From a bacterium (GTDB lineage: Bacteria > Hydrogenedentota > Hydrogenedentia > Hydrogenedentiales > SLHB01), in assembly GCA_024231375.1 (NCBI GenBank), contig JAAEQP010000471.1:1-14559 (forward strand): 14,559 bases of DNA, written 5' to 3'. Below, piece after piece: positions 1 to 8,014 of the stretch; position 1 is the first letter of the stretch; the number at the start of each line of letters is the position of its first letter. The notes under the pieces are model-generated. The model was not told the origin of the DNA and made no database searches. It worked only from the letters and a program-made list of their open reading frames with translations. The position numbers and the translations under genes were made by a program.

Positions 1-4
1 AAAA

Positions 5-22
5 GCGGCATCGTGATGCCGC
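5..22. other. 8-bp perfect hairpin at left window edge
   Basis: GCGGCATC at 5-12 pairs with GATGCCGC at 15-22, with only two bases between, and AAAA precedes it at 1-4. Read on the minus strand it is a stem followed by TTTT, like an intrinsic terminator, but no minus-strand gene leads into it inside the window. It may belong to a unit left of the window or be half of a bidirectional terminator. The rest of 23-204 holds nothing I can support as a gene. Confidence 0.35.
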
Positions 23-204
23 ACTCCAAACCCGGACCCGCCTTGAGCGATTCTCCGGTCTGTGTCACTCCGGCGCAAAGGCTTTCCTCCCGTCGATTGA
101 GTGCGATTGCCCCGCAGTTTGGACGGGGACGGCGAGGAGTGGTGCAGCGCGACCCGTTGCACCTGCATCGAGTCCGAGCAGGTCTGACATTCCGGGGCTG
201 TCCG

Positions 205-233
205 TTGACCTATGGCATTGTGGGAACCATACT
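205..233 (+). promoter_or_regulatory. Sigma70-like promoter for the NodB-fold gene
   Basis: TTGACC at 205-210 and CATACT at 228-233 are separated by exactly 17 bases and lie about 37 bases before the chosen ATG at 270. The C in the first position of the -10 recurs in front of the permease genes (CATAAC), which makes this match more believable than a lone one. Confidence 0.45.
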
Positions 234-269
234 TGCGCGAAGGGTGTTTGACTCGAAGTGAGCGATACC

Positions 270-1622
270 ATGCCCAAAAGACGACTCTCCCGGATCTTCA
301 CCGCGTTGGCGCTTCTAGTGTGCCTTGCGGTGCGCGCGCATGCCGCATCCGCATTTGAGGCGCACATCGCGTCCGAGGCTGGCATGGCGCGTCTGTTCGT
401 GGAAGAGGAGTCCCCCTTCCGCGTGCGCCTGACGGTAGACCCCTGGCGAGAGAAAACGCCTATCTCACTACACGCCGAGGTGCCTGAGACCGGACCGAAG
501 ACGTGGCCCCTGGACCGAGTTCAGGTGCTGGATGCGGACGGGAGGCGGTTGCCGGTTCGGCGGGACGGCCTGAGTTGGCAGATTCTAGACTTCACGGTCC
601 CGCCTACGCGTGCGCAGTACATCGTGTGCCTTGCGGATCCACCAACGCATCGTCCGATCGGACCATTGCCGCCCGAAACCAAACGCACGGCCGTCGACGC
701 TGAGTCGGGCGTGTCGGTGTCGATATCCCGGTGGCCCGGTGGACACCGGGCAGCGTTGAGTCTACGGTTCGACGATTCCCACCCCACCCATCTTAGCAAG
801 GTTGTCCCCATCCTTGATGACTATGGGTTCAAGGGGACGTTCATGGTCAACCCAGGCTCCGACCAGTTCAGAAGCCACGAGATGGAATGGAAAGCGCTTG
901 CACGCAAGGGACGCCACGAACTCGCCAACCACACCATGAACCATCGCGGCGCATCGGACGACGAGGAAACGGCCCGCGCCATCGGCGATGCATCGAAGTA
1001 CCTCTGGGGCCTTTCTCCGAACAGAAGCAAGCTACTGGCCCTGAATCTGGGCGGCGGCACCAAATGGACCACGGCTGCGCCATTCAGCGACTACCTGGAC
1101 CGGTACCACCTGTTCCACGTGACGGGGTCGCTCGGCATGGACGATGTCTACGGCAACAGACCGGCCGCGTTGCGCTCGAATCTCGCGCGGCACGTCGAAC
1201 GCGGACTGTGGTGCCGTGTACATTTCCATTCGGTTGGGGACGGGCTCGCGAGCAGCGAGGCCAACTTCCGCGCCGCGTTGGACGTGGTGCGCGCCCATGC
1301 GTCGGACGTGTGGGTCGCCGGGATGGCGGATGTGTACAAGTACCAGGAAGAACGCAAGGCGGCGAAGCTGTCGCTGAGCCGCGACGCGGCGGGGCGGATC
1401 GTGTTGGATCTTGCCTGCCTGAGCAATGCGGACCTCTATGACCAGCCACTCGCAGTAGAACTGCTCCTGCCCGAGGGATGGGCGGCGGATGGGACGACGC
1501 TGACGGCCGAGGACGGGGGTGCTGTGGCGCCGTCCGGAGCCGGCTCACGCGGCAGCCGGCCGTTGATGCGATTCGACCTGCCACCCGCAACCGCTCGCTA
1601 CGTCATCGACCGCGCATCGTAG
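270..1622 (+). CDS. Secreted polysaccharide deacetylase-like (NodB-fold) protein
   Basis: The 450-residue protein starts with a clear signal peptide (basic MPKRR, a hydrophobic core at about residues 10-21, then an AHA-AS type cleavage site). It should therefore act outside the cytoplasm. Motifs of carbohydrate esterase family 4 follow: RFDDS (D168, D169, catalytic base and metal aspartate), NHTMNH (H221 and H225, metal ligands) and HFHS (H318/H320, at the place of the late catalytic histidine). The usual RxPxG motif is replaced by an LNLGGGTKW stretch, so the substrate may be unusual. Residues 30-140 and 360-450 look like beta-rich accessory regions. An in-frame GTG at 258 would add four residues. 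I prefer ATG 270 because GAAGTGAG lies before it and the signal peptide then starts cleanly. The DUF4091 gene follows after 66 bases. Substrate unknown; family call fairly sure. Confidence 0.8.
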   Translation: MPKRRLSRIFTALALLVCLAVRAHAASAFEAHIASEAGMARLFVEEESPFRVRLTVDPWREKTPISLHAEVPETGPKTWPLDRVQVLDADGRRLPVRRDGLSWQILDFTVPPTRAQYIVCLADPPTHRPIGPLPPETKRTAVDAESGVSVSISRWPGGHRAALSLRFDDSHPTHLSKVVPILDDYGFKGTFMVNPGSDQFRSHEMEWKALARKGRHELANHTMNHRGASDDEETARAIGDASKYLWGLSPNRSKLLALNLGGGTKWTTAAPFSDYLDRYHLFHVTGSLGMDDVYGNRPAALRSNLARHVERGLWCRVHFHSVGDGLASSEANFRAALDVVRAHASDVWVAGMADVYKYQEERKAAKLSLSRDAAGRIVLDLACLSNADLYDQPLAVELLLPEGWAADGTTLTAEDGGAVAPSGAGSRGSRPLMRFDLPPATARYVIDRAS

Positions 1623-1688
1623 GTGGCGCGATCCCCCATCGTTGGTGTACGGTATGGGCCTCCATAGAACGCACACGGGGGAAGAACG

Positions 1689-3695
1689 TTGAAATTTCAT
1701 CTGCTTCATCCTGGTCTCTGGGTCTTGGCAATACTCTGTGGGACGGGTGCCGCGAGTGGCGTGGACTTGCCCGAGCCCGGACTCCTGCACCCGGAACTCG
1801 TCGCGGAAACCGCCGACGTTGCCCTGTTCGCGCGGTGTCCTACGAGGAAAGTGTTCCCGAACGAAGACCTCGCCGCCGCGCCCGGTCTGGTACGGTCCGG
1901 CAAGGTGCGTATGGCGGCAGCGCGGAACGAATCGGAACAAGTGTCGCTGGTCCTTCGTCCGAAGGCCGCTCTCACGGGCGTAGCCGTATCGTTCGGCGAT
2001 CTGTCAGGTCCGGGCACGATTCCCGCCTCAGCATGGTCGTGGCGGCGCGTGGTCACGGTGCCCGTGGCGGGCTCGACGGTGTGGTACGGCATCGGCGGTT
2101 GGGAGACAGGTGACGTGCCAGACCCGCTCGTGCCGGGCGATCCCTTTGACGCGCCCGCCGACGTCAACACCACGCTGCTGCTGGAGGTCCGCGTGCCGGT
2201 TGGCGCAACTGCGGGCGTCTATACGAGCGCTATCACGGTTACTGCGGACACCGGTGAGTTGGTCCGCGTACCGATGGAACTGACCGTGTGGGACATCGCG
2301 ATTCCCGATGCGCGGAGTATGGAGACGGTGGTGTGCGGCGCACACCTTGGACGCCCGGAACTCTGCCGATTCCTGACCGATTCCGGCGCCACGTCATTCA
2401 AGTACGGAAGCACTGCGATCAAGCTCAAGGCGGACAAGGAATCGGGTGCGGTCACCTCTGACACGACAGAATACGATGCGGAGTTGGAGGCGTTGTTCAC
2501 CGAGTATGGCGTCCGCGGCGTGTGCGTTCCGCCATCGTTGTTGGGTTCGCAAACCACGGTGAACCAGTCCTACCTCAGTACGGGCATCCCGGTTGGCGAC
2601 GATGCGTTCTGGCCGGTGCACGAAACCTATATCCGACAGATGGGCGACCACTACCGAGCCAAGGGCTGGGCAGACCGCGTCATCTACTACATGATGGACG
2701 AGATCCAGCCGAACCTGTCGGACACGGCCACACGGATTGGACGTGCGGCGAAGCAGGCGTATCCCGAACTCGACGTGGCACTGACCACGCATGAAATGCC
2801 TGACGACTTGGCCGGGGTGCTCGACGTCTGGTGCGTGCCGTGGCATTTCTTCGCGACGCGGTCCGAGGACGTGCATCGTTGGGATGAATTGCGCGGGCGC
2901 GGGCTTCGGCTGTGGTCGTACATGAACTCGCTGTACATTCTGAATGCCGACTGGAACCCAGGCGCCATGCGGCTGTTTCCGGCGGTCCTGGCCAAGTACG
3001 GCTACGAAGGCGCCTTGTGGTGGCAATCCACATACTACAACGGCGCGGACCCGTGGGCGGCGGGACTGGCCACCATGACGGACAAGAAACGGGGCCACGC
3101 GTTCTACGGGAGCGGCTACCTGGTGTATCCACCGCGCGAAGGCGAGACGGAATGGCATTCGTCGCTCCGTTGGGAGAACTATTCGCAAGGGTTGGACGAG
3201 TACGAACTGATGCGCCTGCTGCACGACCGGTGGAGCGACGTGCAACGCACCCTAGGCGGCGTGGCGGCGGACGATGCCGCGTTTTCGGCGGACCAGGCCA
3301 TGCGGTGGTGGGGATCGCTGTTGTCGCAGGAATTCCGGGTCCAGACCTTCCGCAAGGACACCACCTACATTCAACGGTTTCGACAACTCATCGCAAACGA
3401 GATCGAGTGCCTGCTGGAACGGCCGTTGGTGCTGGTGGATTGCGAATCGGATGACGCATGTGGCGCGGCGTCCGACACATGCCACGTGCGCGGCGTCTGC
3501 GAAGCGGGTGCGCGGGTGGAAGTGGCGGGGATGATGTCGGAACAGTTCCGCGACACGGCCCCGAGTGTGTTTGTGTACAACGTGCGGCTGAAGCCGGGCG
3601 CGAATCTGATTCCTATCCGGGTGGTAGGCGCCGACGGCGCGGAGAAGATGCTGTACCGCGAGGTGACCTATCAACCGGCCGACAAGAACGAATGA
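1689..3695 (+). CDS. Secreted DUF4091 glycoside-hydrolase-like protein
   Basis: This is a 668-residue protein with an N-terminal signal peptide (hydrophobic residues about 4-20, cleavage near AASG). Residues about 65-200 form a beta-rich N-terminal domain with the family's ARNESEQ-type strand. Residues about 210-510 look like a barrel, with the YYMMDEIQP motif (D337, E338) at the place where related barrels carry an acidic catalytic residue. The GLDEYELMRLL helix near 501-511 is typical of the DUF4091 C-terminal region. Residues about 585-665 resemble a small Ig/glucodextranase-B-like beta domain. The start is TTG: GGGGAA at about 1678-1683 sits some six bases before it and the signal peptide begins there. 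The gene is probably co-transcribed with the upstream NodB-fold gene. The family is known mostly from carbohydrate-degrading bacteria; the substrate is not known and the enzymatic role is inferred. Confidence 0.82.
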   Translation: MKFHLLHPGLWVLAILCGTGAASGVDLPEPGLLHPELVAETADVALFARCPTRKVFPNEDLAAAPGLVRSGKVRMAAARNESEQVSLVLRPKAALTGVAVSFGDLSGPGTIPASAWSWRRVVTVPVAGSTVWYGIGGWETGDVPDPLVPGDPFDAPADVNTTLLLEVRVPVGATAGVYTSAITVTADTGELVRVPMELTVWDIAIPDARSMETVVCGAHLGRPELCRFLTDSGATSFKYGSTAIKLKADKESGAVTSDTTEYDAELEALFTEYGVRGVCVPPSLLGSQTTVNQSYLSTGIPVGDDAFWPVHETYIRQMGDHYRAKGWADRVIYYMMDEIQPNLSDTATRIGRAAKQAYPELDVALTTHEMPDDLAGVLDVWCVPWHFFATRSEDVHRWDELRGRGLRLWSYMNSLYILNADWNPGAMRLFPAVLAKYGYEGALWWQSTYYNGADPWAAGLATMTDKKRGHAFYGSGYLVYPPREGETEWHSSLRWENYSQGLDEYELMRLLHDRWSDVQRTLGGVAADDAAFSADQAMRWWGSLLSQEFRVQTFRKDTTYIQRFRQLIANEIECLLERPLVLVDCESDDACGAASDTCHVRGVCEAGARVEVAGMMSEQFRDTAPSVFVYNVRLKPGANLIPIRVVGADGAEKMLYREVTYQPADKNE

Positions 3696-3755
3696 GCGCG
3701 GCTGCCGCGTGCGCGGTTGCCCGTTTGAGAGCTAACCCAGAGTGAGGAAACGACC

Positions 3756-4070
3756 ATGTCCGAGTTTGCCAATGTAACGATTGTGAAGAAAGCCAACGTC
3801 TACCACGGTGGCAAGGTGACGAGCCGTACCGTGTTGTTTCCCGACGGCACCAAGAAGACCCTCGGCGTGATGCTGGCAGGCGACTACGAGTTCGGCACCG
3901 AAGCCAAAGAGATCATGGAGATCCTGGCCGGTGAGTTGGATGTGCTGCTGCCGGGCACGGATGCGTGGCAGACTGTGAAGGCGGGAGAATCCTTCGAGGT
4001 GCCCGCGAACTCGTCGTTCAAGTTGAAAGTGGCCGAACTGGCCGACTACTGTTGTTCGTACATCGACTGA
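3756..4070 (+). CDS. ppnP: Pyrimidine/purine nucleoside phosphorylase PpnP
   Basis: The 104-residue protein matches the PpnP (formerly YaiE, DUF1255) family along its whole length. It has the opening NVYHGGKV segment, [13 protein letters not shown], the [15 protein letters not shown] strand, W70 followed by the [18 protein letters not shown] cupin strands, and a final CCSYID. The E. coli enzyme is about 94 residues, so this copy has a short N-terminal extension only. Members split several purine and pyrimidine nucleosides with phosphate into base and ribose-1-phosphate in the cytoplasm. GAGG at 3744-3747 precedes the ATG. The gene lies 60 bases after the DUF4091 gene and 34 bases before the PLDc_N gene, so read-through from upstream is possible. 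Confidence 0.93.
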   Translation: MSEFANVTIVKKANVYHGGKVTSRTVLFPDGTKKTLGVMLAGDYEFGTEAKEIMEILAGELDVLLPGTDAWQTVKAGESFEVPANSSFKLKVAELADYCCSYID

Positions 4071-4104
4071 AGTCCGAACCCAACGTAGAAGGAGGTATAG
4101 GGCC

Positions 4105-4341
4105 ATGGTGGAATCGGGAGCCGTCGGAATCATGTTTCTGATACCGCTGCTTGGCTTCTTGTTTGTGGCTGGAGGCACGCTCTTCTGGATCTGGATGATC
4201 ATCGATTGTGCCACCAAGGAATCCAGCGAAGGCAACGACAAGATCATTTGGATTCTGGTGATTGTCCTCACCCATTGGATAGGCGCGTTGATCTACTTCC
4301 TCGTCCGGCGACCGCAGCGCATCGCGGAACTGGGGCAGTGA
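4105..4341 (+). CDS. Small PLDc_N-domain membrane protein
   Basis: The 78-residue protein has two membrane helices, at about residues 7-30 and 46-67, joined by a short charged loop (ATKESSEGNDK). The FWIWMIIDC end of helix one, the KIIWILVIVL start of helix two and the ALIYFLVRRP end are the signature of the PLDc_N (phospholipase D nuclease N-terminal) family. That domain also occurs alone as a tiny membrane protein of unknown role; there is no phospholipase catalytic HKD motif here. A perfect AAGGAGG at 4089-4095 lies nine bases before ATG, suggesting strong translation. Identification of the domain is firm, function is not known. Confidence 0.85.
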   Translation: MVESGAVGIMFLIPLLGFLFVAGGTLFWIWMIIDCATKESSEGNDKIIWILVIVLTHWIGALIYFLVRRPQRIAELGQ

Positions 4342-4378
4342 TCTCCGCGTAGCCGTTTCCGGGGTCGGGCCGTGACGG

Positions 4379-4407
4379 TTGACGCCGTTTTCAAGACCCC
4401 TTATCCT
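4379..4407 (+). promoter_or_regulatory. Sigma70-like promoter for the TPR gene
   Basis: TTGACG at 4379-4384 and TATCCT at 4402-4407 are spaced by 17 bases and lie about 40 bases upstream of the ATG at 4449. This would let the TPR gene be expressed apart from the genes before it. An ACGG/CCGT mini-hairpin followed by TTTT overlaps it (4375-4391) and could weakly terminate the upstream unit. Confidence 0.45.
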
Positions 4408-4448
4408 GTCGCAGGGACAAAGGAGACAGTGTACTCACAGGAGGATCC

Positions 4449-5081
4449 ATGTCGGAGAAAGCGTCCGGCAAAGGGAAGAAAAGGTCCCGCAAGCGTAAGC
4501 CGCTGGACCCCCGTCATGACCAGGGCATCGCCCTCGTGAAGGAAGGCAAGTACGCGGAAGCGGTGCCGCTGTTCAAGTCACTTCTCCAGGACAAGCCCAG
4601 CCTTCGCGATGCCTGGTACGGACTGGGATACTGCTACTACAAGGACGGGAACCTGGAACAAAGCCGGCTCTTGATGGAGCGGGCGAAGGGGCTGGGGCAT
4701 CCGTCGGCGGACAGGATGCTGCGACGAATCGTGGAGCGGTTCAACGAGCCGGGCCAGGAACAGGAGGTGTGGGACGAGCCCGCGCCGTCTCCTGGCGAAC
4801 CTCCCCTGGATGAGGATGCTGCACCGGACTTGGACGAGGCGCCGACGGCTGAGGAATTGCCGCCTCCTGTCGAGGTGTCCCGTGACCCTGCCGTTCCTCC
4901 ACCGCTGCCTGACGTGGTGCCCGATGACGCAGCCCTGCCGCCACCGTTGCCGCCAGTTGCTGCCGAGACCGCCCCGGACGACAGGCCACCTCCCCCGCCG
5001 CTCCCCGAGGAAGCCGGGCCCGACTATGGGATTCCGCCCGTTCCATCGACTCCTCTTCCAACCCCGAAGCCGGACGAGTAG
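4449..5081 (+). CDS. TPR protein with proline/acid-rich tail
   Basis: The 210-residue protein has three parts. Residues 1-20 are very basic (KGKKRSRKRKP). Residues about 21-90 hold roughly two tetratricopeptide repeats (AEAVPLFKSLLQDKP-SLRDAWYGLGYCYYKDGNLEQSRLLMERA). Residues about 105-210 are low complexity, dominated by Pro, Asp and Glu, with repeated PPPLP-type runs separated by acidic DD or EE pairs. There is no signal peptide or membrane helix. A strong AGGAGG lies five to six bases before ATG. TPRs bind other proteins and the PPPLP runs look like docking or spacer sequence, so a scaffold role is likely but inferred. Its stop lies six bases from the stop of the convergent glycosyltransferase gene. 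Confidence 0.8.
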   Translation: MSEKASGKGKKRSRKRKPLDPRHDQGIALVKEGKYAEAVPLFKSLLQDKPSLRDAWYGLGYCYYKDGNLEQSRLLMERAKGLGHPSADRMLRRIVERFNEPGQEQEVWDEPAPSPGEPPLDEDAAPDLDEAPTAEELPPPVEVSRDPAVPPPLPDVVPDDAALPPPLPPVAAETAPDDRPPPPPLPEEAGPDYGIPPVPSTPLPTPKPDE

Positions 5082-5087
5082 CGGCGG

Positions 5088-7088
5088 TCAGGCCTCAGCG
5101 TTCTCTGCCAGCCTGCGCTGTATCCAGCCGAGCATCTGACGGGCGCGCATCGATCCTGTGTGGTAACGCATGAGGTGTTCCCGACCGGCGCGCGCGATCG
5201 CTGCGCATTCATCGGGCCGGTCGAGGTAGCGGTGGAGCTTGTCCATGAGTTCGGGCAGGTCGTCGAAGAACACGGCGGACACGCCGTCTTCGAAATCGTG
5301 GGGGATGTGGATGGGCAGGCGCTCCGACAGCAGCATGCACCCATGGGCGGGGATTTCCCAGTACCGGACCGTGTCGAACCCCATGCCGAAAATATTGAGG
5401 CCGATGCGATGGGTGCGCAAGGCGCGGGCGTACTCATCCTGGGCATAGGTCACGTTGAGGGAAAGTTCGAAGTCCGATTCGATGTGCTCGAGGTAGGGTC
5501 TGCGCACGCCAAACCGACGGTTGCCGGCCCAGAACAATCCGTCGGTGCGGTCGCTTTCAACGGCGTCGGGGACGCGTTCGTCCGAGTAAGCGAACGGTAG
5601 CGGCCAGGTGTTGGGGCCGTACTCAACGCCTGCCAGCATCTCGCGCTTGAAGTATCCGGCGACCGACGTCATGCCGAGATGGTCCAGCGCCTCACGCGTG
5701 TGGTTCTCGCAATCGTCTTGACCGTCCAGGATGAACCACGGCACATCGCCCGAGGCCTGCACCATCCGGCGCACAACGTCGCGGTCCGTGTGGAATTCGA
5801 TGTCCCCGAACAGCAGCACGTCGAACTGCCCCGCACGCACCTGCGCGACCACATCGTCTTCCGTCAGCGGTTCGCCGGGGAGGTCGTAGGTGCAGGGATA
5901 GTGGGCCAAGGTGTCGGGAGTCTCGCCGTGAAGGCTTCCTTTCCACGGGAACTCGACGACGTTCTCAGTCCCAAGCACCGCGCATAGTCCGCCGTACACG
6001 ATGTCGAGGCCGAAATGGGGCCTGGGATGGGTGAGGAACAGGATGCGCGGATGTGGTGAAGGGGGATCCCACGCAGGGGCTTCCATGACACGTTCGGGGG
6101 GGGGTGGCGCGGGAGCAGTGGCGTCGATGCCTGAACGGCAGGCTTCGTCTGGCGCGTAGGCCGCGAACGTTCGGAGCAGCCGGGCGGCCATGTTCTCGTT
6201 TCCCAATCCGCGCCACAGCGTCGCTTGATGCTGGTAGGCGCGGACGTCACCAGGTGCGACCGCCACGGCGGTGAAGAACGCGGTTTGGGCCTTGAAGAAC
6301 GCGCGAAGCCGATGCCCGGCGTCGCCCGGCGGGGTGTCCGAGAGGAGGACCATAGCGCGCTGACACTCGCAGGCGGCATCAACGGCGGCCTCCGACCCGT
6401 TGACATAGGCTCCGGGGAGGGACTCCAGCAGGTCATAGGCGTCGTCGTACCGGCCCGCGTCGGTCACGAGGCGCGCGTGATGCATGGGTTGGTAGGTGTT
6501 TCGGACGGCCGCAACGGCTGTGCCCATGGTGGCAAGCGCGCGGACCTCTTCATCGGACGCGGCCGCGAAGGTATGGCCTTCGATCTGAATGTTACCGGAC
6601 TCGTCCGGTGCGCAGGCCTCGGCGACGGGGTCCACGAGAGGAAATCGTTCGTAGGGGGCGAGGTCATGGGCGGACAGGAGGTCGTCCAAGTCGGCGTCGG
6701 AGGCCGCAAGCGCCCGTTGGAGGCCGGCGCGGACCCGCCAGGATCTCGGGTGCCGCGTGAGGAAGAGGTACCGGCCATTGTCGTCCATCAGTGGAAGAGA
6801 GAGTGCCAGCAGGGCATGGAAATGGCGCGGATCGTCCAACGCCCTGTCGAGAATGACGACATCGACGTGGTCGATGGGCAACTCGTCGCGCGCCGTAGCC
6901 AGCGCCATCCCGTCGAGAGAGGGCTCTGCGTTCGCGGCATCGGATGGGTTGAGGGCGATCCCGAATACCTTGGCGGGTCGTAGCGCCTTGATGGCGCGCG
7001 CCAGCTCTCCCGTCTGACAGCCTACGTGGAGGACCGTTTGGGCGAAGGTCGGCACGAATTGCGCGAACAACTCGAGTTCCTGCGGCAT
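5088..7088 (-). CDS. Methyltransferase-like/TPR/CgeB-type glycosyltransferase fusion
   Basis: The 666-residue protein shows three regions. Residues about 5-160 look like a class I SAM methyltransferase: VLHVGCQTGELA at 19-30 fits the glycine-rich SAM loop and VDVVILDRALDD at 75-86 fits a later strand. Residues about 205-335 are helical and TPR-like. After a proline-rich linker, residues about 348-660 form a CgeB-like GT-B glycosyltransferase (RILFLTHPRPHFGLD start; GLFWAGNRR at 517; GFDTVRYWEIPAHGCMLLSE at about 570-589, the conserved nucleotide-sugar region; then a helical end as in Glyco_trans_1_2). There is no signal peptide, so it acts in the cytoplasm, probably modifying a surface protein or glycan. 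GGGGAGA lies just before the ATG. Both the donor sugar and whether the methyltransferase half is active are unknown. Confidence 0.82.
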   Translation of the reverse strand: MPQELELFAQFVPTFAQTVLHVGCQTGELARAIKALRPAKVFGIALNPSDAANAEPSLDGMALATARDELPIDHVDVVILDRALDDPRHFHALLALSLPLMDDNGRYLFLTRHPRSWRVRAGLQRALAASDADLDDLLSAHDLAPYERFPLVDPVAEACAPDESGNIQIEGHTFAAASDEEVRALATMGTAVAAVRNTYQPMHHARLVTDAGRYDDAYDLLESLPGAYVNGSEAAVDAACECQRAMVLLSDTPPGDAGHRLRAFFKAQTAFFTAVAVAPGDVRAYQHQATLWRGLGNENMAARLLRTFAAYAPDEACRSGIDATAPAPPPPERVMEAPAWDPPSPHPRILFLTHPRPHFGLDIVYGGLCAVLGTENVVEFPWKGSLHGETPDTLAHYPCTYDLPGEPLTEDDVVAQVRAGQFDVLLFGDIEFHTDRDVVRRMVQASGDVPWFILDGQDDCENHTREALDHLGMTSVAGYFKREMLAGVEYGPNTWPLPFAYSDERVPDAVESDRTDGLFWAGNRRFGVRRPYLEHIESDFELSLNVTYAQDEYARALRTHRIGLNIFGMGFDTVRYWEIPAHGCMLLSERLPIHIPHDFEDGVSAVFFDDLPELMDKLHRYLDRPDECAAIARAGREHLMRYHTGSMRARQMLGWIQRRLAENAEA

Positions 7089-7129
7089 GGTCTCCCCCTA
7101 CTGCGTCGCGGATCCTACGTTCGTGGGCA

Positions 7130-7159
7130 AGGGTAGCACAGGCCGGATCATGGGGTCGA
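7130..7159 (-). promoter_or_regulatory. Extended -10 promoter for the glycosyltransferase gene
   Basis: On the minus strand, TCGACC (7154-7159) and TACCCT (7130-7135) are 18 bases apart, and TGC directly precedes the -10, giving an extended -10. It lies about 41 bases before the ATG and between that gene and the ferritin terminator. The same TGC-TACCxT form is found before ferritin. Confidence 0.4.
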
Positions 7160-7166
7160 TATGGAA

Positions 7167-7202
7167 GAGGCGCGCCGCCGACCTGTGCCGGTGGCGCGCC
7201 TC
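7167..7202 (-). terminator. Strong hairpin terminator after ferritin
   Basis: GAGGCGCGCC at 7167-7176 pairs perfectly with GGCGCGCCTC at 7193-7202, and four more pairs (one G-T) extend it inward to a 14-bp stem with an 8-base loop. It starts 25 bases past the ferritin stop in the direction of transcription. Only a short TTCCAT tail follows, so it may be an imperfect intrinsic terminator or a stabilising 3' hairpin. Confidence 0.6.
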
Positions 7203-7227
7203 GTGACGAACGGTTGTGTGCGAAGTC

Positions 7228-7740
7228 CTATTGGGCGGCTGCGGCGGCCGGGGCCGGGCGCTGTTGCAGCTCGCGGTCCATCATGAAGACGCCGTGCCCC
7301 GCATCGCCGATCATCTTGAGTTTCTGGATGATGGCGTCGGCGTTGGATTCCTCCTCAACCTGCTCGGACACGAACCACTGGAGGAACGTGTCGGTGGCGT
7401 GGTCGGACTCTGCCTTGGCCACGTCGACCAATTTGTTGATGGACTTGCTGACGACCCGCTCGTGCTTCAACGCGGTTTCAAAGGCCTTCAACGGCGTTGC
7501 ATAGGACGCCTGAGGCTTGTCGATGGCTTCGAGGGCGATCTTGCCGCCAGCTTCCATGATGTATTTGTAGAATTTCGTGGCGTGGGCCGTTTCTTCCTGA
7601 ACCTGCATCTCCATCCAATGCGACATGCCGTCAAGACTCTTGCTCTCGAAATCGGCTGCCATGGCGGCGTAAATGTACGCCGAGTAGAGTTCCAGGTTGA
7701 GTTGCTTGTTGAGGGCTTTCTCCATCTTCTTACTGATCAT
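7228..7740 (-). CDS. ftnA: Ferritin (FtnA-type, ferroxidase-active)
   Basis: The 170-residue protein is a bacterial non-haem ferritin. It oxidises Fe(II) and stores iron as a mineral in a cytoplasmic 24-subunit shell. All ferroxidase residues occur at the same numbers as in E. coli FtnA: E17, E50, H53, E94, Q127 and E130. No haem-binding methionine of bacterioferritin is evident at the usual place. The C-terminal end is a QRPAPAAAAAQ tail of low complexity that is unusual for the family. GGGAG lies six bases before ATG. The same frame stays open upstream to 8259, but that part translates intergenic repeats, so I start at 7740. It has its own promoter-like site and terminator and so is likely monocistronic. 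Confidence 0.95.
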   Translation of the reverse strand: MISKKMEKALNKQLNLELYSAYIYAAMAADFESKSLDGMSHWMEMQVQEETAHATKFYKYIMEAGGKIALEAIDKPQASYATPLKAFETALKHERVVSKSINKLVDVAKAESDHATDTFLQWFVSEQVEEESNADAIIQKLKMIGDAGHGVFMMDRELQQRPAPAAAAAQ

Positions 7741-7830
7741 GGTCGCTCCCTTTCCGTGTAGGGTGTCCTCGAAACGCCGGGCCGATGCCCGCTCAAGGTT
7801 CCTCCCTGGTAATGCTTCCGATTGCCCGCC

Positions 7831-7859
7831 ATGGTAGCAACACCTCGAGTATCCGGCAA
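7831..7859 (-). promoter_or_regulatory. Promoter-like site for ferritin
   Basis: On the minus strand TTGCCG (7854-7859) and TACCAT (7831-7836) are 17 bases apart, with TGC in front of the -10. The leader would be about 85 bases long. I see no clear Fur box over it. Confidence 0.4.
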
Positions 7860-7907
7860 ATTCCGGGACGGTACTGTTCCTCGACACACGGCGCTCCTGT
7901 CCATGCC

Positions 7908-7951
7908 GGGCTGGGTTAGGGTTCCGCGGAAGCGGAGCCCCAACCCGGCTC
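7908..7951. repeat. Imperfect 20-bp-stem hairpin repeat
   Basis: GGGCTGGGTTAGGGTTCCGC (7908-7927) pairs with 7932-7951 around a GGAA loop; there is one A/C mismatch and three G-T pairs. The loop-proximal part, CCGC-GGAA-GCGGAGCCCC, recurs almost unchanged at 8107-8124, so the two hairpins belong to one family. Confidence 0.65.
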
Positions 7952-8014
7952 CGGTGTGCGTGAAGCCCCCTCTTCGGTAAGTTCGGCGTCTCTGCCGACC
8001 GTCTTCGCTCTTCG

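Noticed and set aside
13..261. 82-residue plus-strand open frame at the left edge
   Set aside because: Its start lies in a hairpin loop, it has no ribosome binding site, and the promoter of the next gene lies inside it.
2394..3245. 283-residue minus-strand open frame
   Set aside because: It is an antisense shadow of the DUF4091 gene with no start site or motif.
4375..4391. Intrinsic terminator after the PLDc_N gene
   Set aside because: The stem is only four base pairs with a short T run and overlaps the TPR promoter; too weak to list as a separate terminator.
6225..6983. 252-residue plus-strand open frame
   Set aside because: It lies wholly inside the well-supported glycosyltransferase gene on the other strand, has no recognisable motif, and is expected from high GC.
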